Positions 8,976 through 16,190 of a DNA stretch of 64,000 nucleotides are shown piece after piece (the stretch's first letter is position 1; each line of letters begins with the position of its first letter). Position numbers and translations under genes: made by a program. The notes under the pieces were generated by a model. It did not search any database. It was not told the DNA's origin and saw only the letters and a program-made list of their open reading frames with translations. The DNA is from an uncultured Myxococcales bacterium (lineage in GTDB: Bacteria > Myxococcota_A > UBA9042): the NCBI GenBank assembly GCA_903842345.1, contig CAIMLR010000004.1:124001-188000 (forward strand), written 5' to 3'.

Positions 8976-10193
8976 ATGGACGTCCTCTTTCTCTCCCCCG
9001 GCTTTCCCAGCGAAATTCCCGAATTTGTCCGCGGCCTGAGCACCGTGGGCGCGCGCGTCTGGGGCGTGGGCGCGGAACCCGTCGGCACGCTGCCGCAGAC
9101 CGCGCGGCGCCATCTGCACGCGTATTTGCAAGTGCCGAGCCTTTTGGACGAGCTGGACACGGTCACGCGCATTCGCGGCTGGCTGGGCGGTCGGCAGATG
9201 GATCGCGTGGAGGCGCTGACGGAGTATCAGGTCGTGTTGGCGGCGCGGCTGCGCGAGGCGCTGGGCGTCCCGGGGATGAGCGTGGGCCAAGCCGAGACGT
9301 TCCGCGACAAAGAGAAGATGAAGCAAGTGCTGGACCGCGCGGGCATTCGCACGCCGCGCCACATGCGGGCGACGACGGTCGGTGAAGTGCGTGAAGCGGC
9401 CGAGCGCATCGGCTATCCGCTCATCGTCAAGCCGATCGACGGCGCCGGGTCAGCGCACACGTTCCGCTGCAACGACGCAAACGAGCTGGAAGTGGCGATC
9501 GCCGGCACCCGGCAAGTGCCGCACGTGAGCGTGGAGGAATTCGTCGACGGCGAGGAATTCACCTTCGATACGCTGACGAGCAAGGGCCAAATCCAGTACC
9601 ACAACATCGCCTGGTATCGGCCACGACCGCTGATTGCCCGCACCAACGAGTGGATTTCCCCGCAGGTCATCGCGCTCCGCGACGTGACCCAGCCGCACCT
9701 CGCGGGCGGCGTGGCGATGGGCCAGAAGGTGATCGACGCGCTCGGATTCCAGGATGGCTTCACGCACATGGAGTGGTACCGCAAAGCCAACGGCGAAGTC
9801 GTGTTTGGCGAGATCGGCGCGCGGCCGCCCGGGGCGCGGCAGGTCGACCAGATGAACTACGCGTGCGATTTCGACAGTTTTGTCGGCTGGGCGGAGATTG
9901 TCTGCGCGGGACGGATGACCCAGCCGTGGCAGCGCACCTACAACGTCGCGACCGTGTTCAAGCGCGCCCACGGCCAGGGCCGCATCGTGGCGATCGCCGG
10001 GCTCGCGGGCCTGCGCCGCGATTTTGGCCAGCACATCGTGTGGGAAAACCTGCTGCCGGTTGGGGCGCAGCGGCGCAACTGGCTGCAAACGCTGCTGTCC
10101 GATGGTTTCCTGGTGGTGCGCCATCCGGAACTGGCCAAGACCGTGGAGATGGCGGATCGGATTGGCCGGGAGTTGAAGTTGTACGCGCGGTAG
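8976..10193 (+). CDS. ATP-grasp domain protein (carboxylate ligase family)
   Basis: A 405 aa protein of the biotin-carboxylase/ATP-grasp type. An N-terminal Rossmann-like preATP domain (LFLSPGFPSEIPEFVRG) is followed by the ATP-grasp fold. Visible are RDKEKMKQVLDRAGIRTPRH (entry helix), the ATP lysine in YPLIVKPIDGAGS, the hinge VEEFVDGEEFTFD and the Mg-binding strand VFGEIGARPPGARQ. Such enzymes join a carboxylate, via acyl phosphate, to an amine or thiol; the substrates here are unknown. AAGGAG precedes the ATG. It is the last gene of the mtnB-mtnD run, 27 bases after the lipoprotein, and its stop faces the convergent gene nine bases away. Confidence 0.82.
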   Translation: MDVLFLSPGFPSEIPEFVRGLSTVGARVWGVGAEPVGTLPQTARRHLHAYLQVPSLLDELDTVTRIRGWLGGRQMDRVEALTEYQVVLAARLREALGVPGMSVGQAETFRDKEKMKQVLDRAGIRTPRHMRATTVGEVREAAERIGYPLIVKPIDGAGSAHTFRCNDANELEVAIAGTRQVPHVSVEEFVDGEEFTFDTLTSKGQIQYHNIAWYRPRPLIARTNEWISPQVIALRDVTQPHLAGGVAMGQKVIDALGFQDGFTHMEWYRKANGEVVFGEIGARPPGARQVDQMNYACDFDSFVGWAEIVCAGRMTQPWQRTYNVATVFKRAHGQGRIVAIAGLAGLRRDFGQHIVWENLLPVGAQRRNWLQTLLSDGFLVVRHPELAKTVEMADRIGRELKLYAR

Positions 10194-10202
10194 TTGCTGC
10201 CG

Positions 10203-10727
10203 CTACCACTTCTTCAGGTACACCCGCGGCGTTCCCGCGCCCGTCGCCAGCGAGAAGCTCTCCGCCGGCGCCGGCAGCAGCGTCAAATCGGTCTTTTTGC
10301 CCTTGTCCGTCACGGTCTCCGACCAGATCACTTCCGTGTGCAACAGCGGCCCCATCGCCAGCGTCGCGCGGCCGCGTTCCGTGACCGTCGCTTTGGTGCC
10401 CTTGGGATAGCGGTACAGCCAATAGACCGGCGAGACGTTGAGCATATCGGCATCGTACGGGTCGAACTGCGCGATTTCAAACACGCGGATCGTCTCGCCG
10501 TCGTCGTTTTCCCAATGGCCGTAGAGCTGGTTGATGTTGTCGGGCAGCCAGAATCCGTCGGGCCAAACGTCAGCGGCGGGGACGTCGGCGGCAGGCGCGA
10601 CATCGTCGGCGACTTCAAGGGCAGCGGAAGCGTCAGCCGTGGCGTCGTCATCGGTCGCGCCATGGCCGGGATCGCAGGCGGCGGCGAAGGCGAGGAACAG
10701 CAGCGCTGGCAGGAGATGCGTCTTCAC
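10203..10727 (-). CDS. Small lipoprotein with Asp/Ala-rich linker
   Basis: A 174 aa lipoprotein: signal MKTHLLPALLFLAFAAAC, then about 35 residues made mostly of Ala, Asp and Val (a flexible tether), then a compact domain rich in Trp, Tyr and beta strands (LYGHWENDDGETIRVFEI to RVYLKKW). The LxGxW opening and short beta-rich length recall lipocalin-like folds, but this is only a guess. The start is a GTG at 10727 with AAGG upstream. It converges on the ATP-grasp gene and is divergent from the oxidoreductase at 10814. Confidence 0.7.
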   Translation of the reverse strand: MKTHLLPALLFLAFAAACDPGHGATDDDATADASAALEVADDVAPAADVPAADVWPDGFWLPDNINQLYGHWENDDGETIRVFEIAQFDPYDADMLNVSPVYWLYRYPKGTKATVTERGRATLAMGPLLHTEVIWSETVTDKGKKTDLTLLPAPAESFSLATGAGTPRVYLKKW

Positions 10728-10813
10728 CCGGCGACCTTACCCGCATTGCGCCGCGGCTTCAACGCTTGCGCGCACCGCGCCCGCTGCAGATACTCCCTCG
10801 CTTGGAGGTTCCC

Positions 10814-11818
10814 ATGCGCGCCATCGAATTGCAGAGGTTTGGCCCCGGCGGCCTTGTCCAGGTTGAACGCCCGCTGCCGGAGCCCGGCCCGGGTGAGGTC
10901 CGCGTGCGCATGCGCGCGTGTTCGCTCAACTTCCGCGATTGGATGACCGTCTCCGGCACGTACAATCCGCGCCAGCCGCTGCCGCTGGTGCCGCTGTCGG
11001 ATGGCGTGGGCGTCATCGACGCGATTGGGCCGGGCGAAACGGCGCGGCAGGTCGGCGAGCGCGTCGTCGGCCTGTTCAATCAGGCGTGGCAGGACGGCGA
11101 CGCGACCCCGGACATCCTGCGGCAGTCGCTGGGCGGGCCGCTGGACGGCATGTTGCGCGAGTACGCGGTGTTGCGCGCGGATGCCGTGATGCCGGTGCCC
11201 GCGCACCTGACGGACGTGCAGGCGGCGACCCTGCCCTGCGCGGCGCTGACCGCGTGGAGCGCGCTTGTGACGCAGGGCCACTTGAAGGCGGGCGATACGG
11301 TGCTGATTCAGGGGACGGGCGGCGTGTCGATCTTCGCGCTGCAGTTTGCCGTTCTGATGGGCGCGCGCGCCGTAGTAATCTCGTCCAGCGACGCCAAGCT
11401 GGAGCGCGCCAAGGCGCTGGGCGCATGGCAGACGCTGAATTACCGGCAGGAGCCGCAGTGGGGCAAGAAGGTGCTGGCGCTGACAGGCGGCGTGGATCAC
11501 GTTGTGGAGGTGGGCGGCGGGCAGACCTTTGGCCAATCGCTGCTGGCGACGCGGCCGCATGGCCACGTGGCGGTGATTGGCGTGCTTTCAGGCGCGCAGC
11601 CGGACGCGACGCTCCTGCCGATCCTGATGAAGAACCTGCGCGTGCTGGGCGTGATGGTCGGTCACGCGGCGTCGATGCGGGCGATGCTCAAGGCGATCGA
11701 CGCGGCGCAGCTCCAGCCGGTCGCCGAGCGCGTGCTGCCGTGGACCGACGCAGAAGCGGCGCTGACGGAGCTGGCGACGGGCGGGCATTTTGGCAAGATC
11801 GCGCTGACGTTCGAGTAG
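10814..11818 (+). CDS. Zinc-independent MDR alcohol dehydrogenase/quinone reductase family protein
   Basis: A 334 aa medium-chain dehydrogenase/reductase that would use NAD(P)H on an unknown carbonyl or quinone. The N-terminal GroES-like part has SLNFRDWMTVSGTY and PLSDGVGVI. In the second half, QGTGGVSIFALQFA is the nucleotide-binding glycine loop. The usual catalytic-zinc Cys and His ligands near residue 40 are replaced by Asn-Phe-Arg, so it belongs with the zinc-free members. The ATG at 10814 has GGAGG upstream, and the gene appears to be monocistronic. Confidence 0.88.
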   Translation: MRAIELQRFGPGGLVQVERPLPEPGPGEVRVRMRACSLNFRDWMTVSGTYNPRQPLPLVPLSDGVGVIDAIGPGETARQVGERVVGLFNQAWQDGDATPDILRQSLGGPLDGMLREYAVLRADAVMPVPAHLTDVQAATLPCAALTAWSALVTQGHLKAGDTVLIQGTGGVSIFALQFAVLMGARAVVISSSDAKLERAKALGAWQTLNYRQEPQWGKKVLALTGGVDHVVEVGGGQTFGQSLLATRPHGHVAVIGVLSGAQPDATLLPILMKNLRVLGVMVGHAASMRAMLKAIDAAQLQPVAERVLPWTDAEAALTELATGGHFGKIALTFE

Positions 11819-11863
11819 GGACTGGCAACTCTGCTGAACAATCGGCATTTTGTCTTGGGCGAA

Positions 11864-11922
11864 TCGGGGCTTGCGCCCCGACCGGGCTCTAGTCGCTGCG
11901 CGACCGGAGACTCGCCAGCGAG
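11864..11922. repeat. Cluster of short GC-rich palindromes
   Basis: Three perfect inverted repeats follow each other in the 235-base gap downstream of the MDR gene: TCGGGGC/GCCCCGA around TTGC (11864-11881), GTCGC/GCGAC around TGC (11892-11904) and CTCGC/GCGAG around CA (11911-11922). Read on the minus strand, the first is a hairpin with a GCAA tetraloop. They could end transcription of the converging genes here, but no T-run follows. The rest of the gap (11923-12053) shows no gene. Confidence 0.6.
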
Positions 11923-12053
11923 CCTCCGCCCATTCGGGTGACGATCCCTTTCGCGCCTCCGGCAGACGCCCCGCACAGGCGGCAACCTCGCCTGCGAACC
12001 GCCCAGATCACCGCGTACTGGCGAAGAGTCCAACCACGCGAACAGCACCGCGG

Positions 12054-12410
12054 CTAGCGGCTCTCGGCGTCCGCGGCACTACGCGCGCCACGCGTCGGCG
12101 CATGGCCCCACAGCTTGCCGTTCAGCATCATCCAGTACATCCGGTAATCGCCCATCAGCGACCACAGCGGGTACTTGAACGTCGCCGGGCGGTTCTTCTC
12201 GATGATGAAGTGGCCAAACCACGCGAAACCGTAGCCGCCGATCGGCAGCAGCCACAGCAGCGCCGGCTTGCCCGTGACGATGGCCGCGAGCAGCAGCGCG
12301 TTCACCAGCGTCGTGCCGGCAAAATGCAGGCGCCGGTTGGTCGGATTGCTGTGCTCTTTCAGGTAGAACGGAAAAAACGCGCGGAAACTCGGATAACGCT
12401 CTTCAGCCAT
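12054..12410 (-). CDS. Mpo1-like (DUF962) membrane protein
   Basis: A 118 aa protein with the DUF962/Mpo1 pattern: FPFYLKEHSNPTNRRLHFAGTT, two hydrophobic segments (LVNALLLAAIVTG and PALLWLLPIGGYGFAW), then FGHFIIEKNRPATFKYPLWSL. The conserved His residues in EHSN, LHFAGT and GHF match those that bind iron in yeast Mpo1, a 2-hydroxy fatty acid dioxygenase. Bacterial members are uncharacterised or presumed lipid-modifying. A G-rich stretch precedes the ATG. The gene lies between a palindrome-rich gap and the end of the giant Cys-rich gene, 24 bases away. Confidence 0.85.
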   Translation of the reverse strand: MAEERYPSFRAFFPFYLKEHSNPTNRRLHFAGTTLVNALLLAAIVTGKPALLWLLPIGGYGFAWFGHFIIEKNRPATFKYPLWSLMGDYRMYWMMLNGKLWGHAPTRGARSAADAESR

Positions 12411-12434
12411 GTGCCCCCCATTTGCTGGGCGGTT

Positions 12435-15400
12435 CTATGGCACGCAACCCGCGTTGGGGTCAAGCAATTTGCGGATGCGATTGTTCTGCGTGTCCGCAAC
12501 GAACCAGAAGCCCTTGCTGACCCACAGGATGCCGCCGGGCTGCTTGAACAGCGCGGCGCTGAACGTGCCATTGGCAAAGCCGCTGACGCTGCCGGTGAGC
12601 GTGCTCGTCGCGGTCGCGCTGACGCTGCGGATGCGGTGGTTGCTCTTGTCGGCGATCCAGAGCGTGCTGCCGTCTCCGGTGATGCCAGTGGGCGCGTTGA
12701 AGCTGGCGAGCGTCATGTTGGCGCCATCGACGGCACCCGCGCTGCCGCTGCCGGCAAGGGTCGTGACGGTGTTGGCGAGGAGGTCGATGACGCGGATCGT
12801 GTCGCTGCCGATGTCCGTGACGTAGAGCTGCTTGCCATCGCCGCTCAGCCACAGGCCAGTGGGCTGGTTGAAGGTCGCGCTGCCGATGGCGCCGTCGGTC
12901 TGGCCAGCCGTGCCGTTGCCGGCGAGCGTGCTGACCGTGCCGGCGGCGATGTGGATGGCACGAATGCGGTTGTTGCCCTGATCGGCGACGTAGAGCGTGT
13001 CGCCCGTGGCGTCCCAGGCAAGACCGACGGGCGTGCTGAAGAGCGCGGTGGCAGCGGCGCCGTCCTGGAAGCCGCCGGCGTTGGCTTGGGCGGGGAACGC
13101 GGGGTCGATGGCCATGCCGGCGACGAGGCTCGTCGACTGGTCGGCGGCAACCTTGCGGATGTTCTGGATGGCGGAGTCCGCGACGAACAGGCTGTTGCCC
13201 GCGACGACGACGGATTGGATCGTGCGGAAGCGCGAGCCGGTGCCCGTGCCCTCCTGATAGCCGGCGATGCCCTCGCCTGCCCACGTGGTGACGGCGCCGT
13301 CGACGGCGATCTTGCGAATCTTGAAGTTGCCGGTGTCCGCGACAAACAGCGCGCCGCTGGCGTCCAACGCGATGCCGCGCGGGCCGTTGAACGTGGCGAC
13401 CTGGCCGTTGGCATTGTCTGACCCACCCGCGGCGCCCTGGCCAGCGTAGGTGGTCACGGACGTGCCGGGCTGGCTGCCGACGCAGACGCCGCTCTGGCAG
13501 GTGTCGGGCGTCGTGCAGTTGTTGGCGTCGTCGCAGAGCGTGCCGTTGCTGACGGGCGTGAAAATACAGGTGCCTGAAGCGGCGTCGCAGGAGTCGGTCG
13601 TGCAGGAGAGGCCGTCATTGCAGACCTTGGCGGTGCCGGCGGTGCAGACGCCCGCGCTGCAGGTGTCCGGCGTGCACTTGCTCGCGTCCAGGTCGCAGAC
13701 GCCCGTGCTGTTGGGCGCGTGCTTGCAGCCGGTGAGCGTGTCGCAGCTGTCGGTCGTGCACGGGTCGTTGTCGCTACAATCCGTGGCTGTGACGCCCGCG
13801 CAGGTGCTGCCGTTGCAGACGTCGCCGCTGGTGCACGGTTTGCCGTCATCGCACGCGCCGACGTGGTTGACGTGCTTACAGCCGCCGCCCGCAGTGCACG
13901 TGTCGTCGGTGCACGGATTGGCGTCATCGCAGCTCTGCGCGACGCCGGTGCATGCGCCCGTGGCGCAGCTGTCGTTCTGGGTGCACGCGTTGCCGTCGTC
14001 ACACGCGCCGGTGAGCGCGACGTGGCCGCAACCGCTGACGACGCTGCAGCTGTCCGCAGTGCACACGTTGCCGTCCGAGCAATTGGCCGTGCTGCCGGCG
14101 CAGTCGCCGCTGGTGCAGACGTCGTTGCTGGTGCAGGCATCGCCATCGTTGCAGATCGTGCCGTCGCTCCGGAGCGTGTAGGCGCAACCGCCGGCAACGG
14201 CGCTGCACGCGGCGAGGAGGCATTGGCCCGCCGCCGGGCAATCCTTGACGGTCCCGACGCAGCCGCCGCCAGAGCACGCGTCGCCCGTGGTACAGGGGTT
14301 GCCGTCGTCGCAGGTCCCGGGCGCGTCGGCGTGACTGCAGCCGGTGGTCGGCGCGCAGCTGTCCGTCGAGCAGGGGTTGCCGTCGTCGCAGTTGACGGTG
14401 CTGCCCTTGCAGGTGCCTTCCGAGCACGCATCCGCCAGCGTGCACGCGTCGTTGTCCGTGCACACCCCGCCCGTCACTGGCGTGAACACGCAGCCGCCGC
14501 CCGCGCACGTGTCCGCCGTGCACGCGATGCCGTCGTCGCAGACCGTCGCCGCGCCGGGAAGGCAAGCGCCGCCGCCGCAGACATCGCCAAACGTGCAGAG
14601 GTCGCCGTCCTCACACGGCGCGACGTTGAGCACGTGGCTGCACCCAGTCGTCTTGCTGCAGCTGTCGGTCGTGCACGTGTTGCCGTCGTCGCACGCGTCG
14701 CTGGCGCCCACGCACTTGCCGCCCGCGCATGCGTCGCCGGCCGTACAGCCGTCGCCGTCGCTGCACGCCGCGGTGTTGTTGGGGTTGCTGCAGCCGGCCG
14801 CGCCGCCGCAGGTGTCGTTCGTGCACGGGTTGCCGTCGCTGCAGGTGCCTTCGTCGGTCGCGCCATTGCAGTCGTTGTCGACGCCGTCGCACGTTTCTGC
14901 GCTGGGCGTGAGCGCGTCGCAGAGGCTCAGGCCCGCGTCACCGCAGGTCCGCGTGCCGCCGCAGGTGTGCTTGCCAGCCGTGACGCCGCACAGCGTCGAT
15001 TTCTTGGCGTCGATCGCCCGCTGGCTGCAACTGCACTCGGCCAAAGCGCCGCCACCGTCCACGCGCACGCACTGCTGGGCTTGGCCGCCTTCCACGCGCT
15101 CCACGCTCCGGCAAGCAAAGCCAGTGCCGCAATCGCCGTCGCCGAGACACGCCGTACCGCAGAATGCGCCCAAGTTGCCGTATTTCACGCACGCCGCGCC
15201 GGGCAAGCCGGGGATTGCGCACTCACTGTCGTCTTTCAGGCACGGCTCGCACAGGTTCACCCGGCGCGGAATACACAGCGCCTTGCCCTCAAAGCTGCCG
15301 CAGCCAAAACCAGCGGGGCAAAGCGTGTTGGCGCACGAACGGGCGCAGGTCTGGACGCCTTTCTCGTCGGCGACGCAGTGCTTGGTGCCACATTCCGTGT

Positions 15401-15626
15401 CAGTCAAACAGGCGCAACCCTCGCCGCCAGGGCAGACTGCGGTGGCGCTGACGTCACTGGCGATGTCGACCGTAGAGGTGACGTCGCCAGAGAGGCCGTC
15501 GGCAACGTCATCGGTGGTGGAAGGCGTTGTCGCAGGCGAACTGCACGCCACGCACAGGAGAGCGCCGAGAAGCCCCAGAAGTCCGCGCGCGTTTTTCACC
15601 ATGGCCCCAATCCACATGCCGAACAT
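12435..15626 (-). CDS. Giant Cys-rich repeat lipoprotein with C-terminal NHL beta-propeller
   Basis: About 1063 aa, exported: signal KNARGLLGLLGALLCVAC (lipobox Cys near residue 27), then a Ser/Thr/Asp linker. Residues about 60-245 form a Cys-rich head ending in the MopE-like motif TCDGVDNDCNGATDEG. Residues about 250-715 are tandem modules of the type CDDGNxCTxDxC...GCxH alternating with GDxCxxGxC, matching the Dictyostelium CTDC repeat. From about 720 to the end are six or so NHL repeats (GIALDASGALFVADTGNFKIRK and similar), a propeller for binding protein, RNA or sugar. The start may be the ATG at 15626 (AAGG upstream) or 15602. The function is unknown; a surface or matrix binding role is inferred from architecture. 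Confidence 0.88.
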   Translation of the reverse strand: MFGMWIGAMVKNARGLLGLLGALLCVACSSPATTPSTTDDVADGLSGDVTSTVDIASDVSATAVCPGGEGCACLTDTECGTKHCVADEKGVQTCARSCANTLCPAGFGCGSFEGKALCIPRRVNLCEPCLKDDSECAIPGLPGAACVKYGNLGAFCGTACLGDGDCGTGFACRSVERVEGGQAQQCVRVDGGGALAECSCSQRAIDAKKSTLCGVTAGKHTCGGTRTCGDAGLSLCDALTPSAETCDGVDNDCNGATDEGTCSDGNPCTNDTCGGAAGCSNPNNTAACSDGDGCTAGDACAGGKCVGASDACDDGNTCTTDSCSKTTGCSHVLNVAPCEDGDLCTFGDVCGGGACLPGAATVCDDGIACTADTCAGGGCVFTPVTGGVCTDNDACTLADACSEGTCKGSTVNCDDGNPCSTDSCAPTTGCSHADAPGTCDDGNPCTTGDACSGGGCVGTVKDCPAAGQCLLAACSAVAGGCAYTLRSDGTICNDGDACTSNDVCTSGDCAGSTANCSDGNVCTADSCSVVSGCGHVALTGACDDGNACTQNDSCATGACTGVAQSCDDANPCTDDTCTAGGGCKHVNHVGACDDGKPCTSGDVCNGSTCAGVTATDCSDNDPCTTDSCDTLTGCKHAPNSTGVCDLDASKCTPDTCSAGVCTAGTAKVCNDGLSCTTDSCDAASGTCIFTPVSNGTLCDDANNCTTPDTCQSGVCVGSQPGTSVTTYAGQGAAGGSDNANGQVATFNGPRGIALDASGALFVADTGNFKIRKIAVDGAVTTWAGEGIAGYQEGTGTGSRFRTIQSVVVAGNSLFVADSAIQNIRKVAADQSTSLVAGMAIDPAFPAQANAGGFQDGAAATALFSTPVGLAWDATGDTLYVADQGNNRIRAIHIAAGTVSTLAGNGTAGQTDGAIGSATFNQPTGLWLSGDGKQLYVTDIGSDTIRVIDLLANTVTTLAGSGSAGAVDGANMTLASFNAPTGITGDGSTLWIADKSNHRIRSVSATATSTLTGSVSGFANGTFSAALFKQPGGILWVSKGFWFVADTQNNRIRKLLDPNAGCVP

Positions 15627-15683
15627 CAGCCTTGCTCCATGGTAGCGGGCAGCGGGGATGGCGACAAGCTCATGGCGACGACA

Positions 15684-15920
15684 GCGAGCGCGAAGCGCAA
15701 GCCCACCATGCTCCACGACGCACCAGCGAGCGCGAAGCGCAAGCCCACCATTTCCCCAAGCCACGCCTGCGAGCGCGAAGCGCAAGCCCGCGATGCTCGC
15801 CGACGCACCAGCGAGCGCGAAGCGCAAGCCCGCGATGCTCGCCGACGCACCAGCGAGCGCGAAGCGCAAGCCCACCATGCCCGCCGCCGCACCAGCGAGC
15901 GCGAAGCGCAAGCCCACCAT
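15684..15920. repeat. 42-base tandem repeat, six copies
   Basis: The invariant core GCGAGCGCGAAGCGCAAGCC begins at 15684, 15726, 15769, 15811, 15853 and 15895, so the period is 42 except for one 43-base step between copies two and three. The spacer between cores is mostly RCSATGCTCGCCGACGCACCA-like and diverges most in copy two. The core contains GCGC-GAA-GCGC, a potential small hairpin. Copies three to six would read in plus frame as a 14-residue unit ASAKRKPxMxxxAP, but the one-base step breaks the frame, which argues against coding. It lies upstream of the giant Cys-rich gene and could sit in its promoter or leader region. Confidence 0.85.
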
Positions 15921-16132
15921 CCCCCGATTCGGGCGAAGCCAGCCGCATTCCCAAGCAAAGGACTTCCCAAGCGAGCACCCCGCGCGTGAGCGCGTCGGGT
16001 AAGCGCAGCTACCCACGCCCAGTCGTGCCCCCCACCCGGCGCCATGCGGGGCCGAGCACTGCGCGCAGCGCAAGCGCAGGCCACCCGCAGCACAGCCAAT
16101 CTCCCTAACATCCGCCCGGCCAGGAAGAGAGC

Positions 16133-16159
16133 GCGAGAGAAACCTGCGGTTTCTCTCGC
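16133..16159. terminator. Perfect 12-bp hairpin downstream of acnB
   Basis: The arms GCGAGAGAAACC (16133-16144) and GGTTTCTCTCGC (16148-16159) flank a TGC loop. This is 32 to 58 bases past the acnB stop. A second, 7-bp stem, CCGGCGC/GCGCCGG (16162-16182), lies between it and the stop. There is no T-run, so intrinsic termination is only possible; it may instead protect the transcript end or belong to the palindrome family seen at 11864. Confidence 0.5.
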
Positions 16160-16190
16160 ATCCGGCGCGCCTGCGGCGCCGGCCCCGCAG

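Larger units (their letters stand above)
15627..16190. other. 564-base non-coding stretch with repeats
   Basis: The gap lies between the 5' end of the Cys-rich lipoprotein gene and the 3' end of acnB. It holds six copies of a 42-base tandem repeat (15684-15920), a 27-base perfect hairpin (16133-16159) and further short palindromes such as CTGCGCGCAG near 16055. Open frames cross it on both strands, but they are low-complexity translations of the repeat and none has a convincing start. Confidence 0.7.

Noticed and set aside
7038-9362. Open frame of about 774 codons on the minus strand
   Set aside because: It runs antisense across three plus-strand genes, including the aminotransferase and ATP-grasp genes, and has no domain features.
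13450-14900. Possible CRISPR or DNA-level repeat array
   Set aside because: The periodicity comes from protein repeats (CDDGNxC modules) inside an open gene; the DNA units differ in length and sequence and there are no unique spacers.
15658-16002. Short plus-strand frame encoding Ala/Lys/Arg/Pro repeats resembling a histone-like tail
   Set aside because: The frame only reads the 42-base repeat in four of six copies; the 43-base step puts the first two copies in another frame. No good ribosome site, so probably not a gene.
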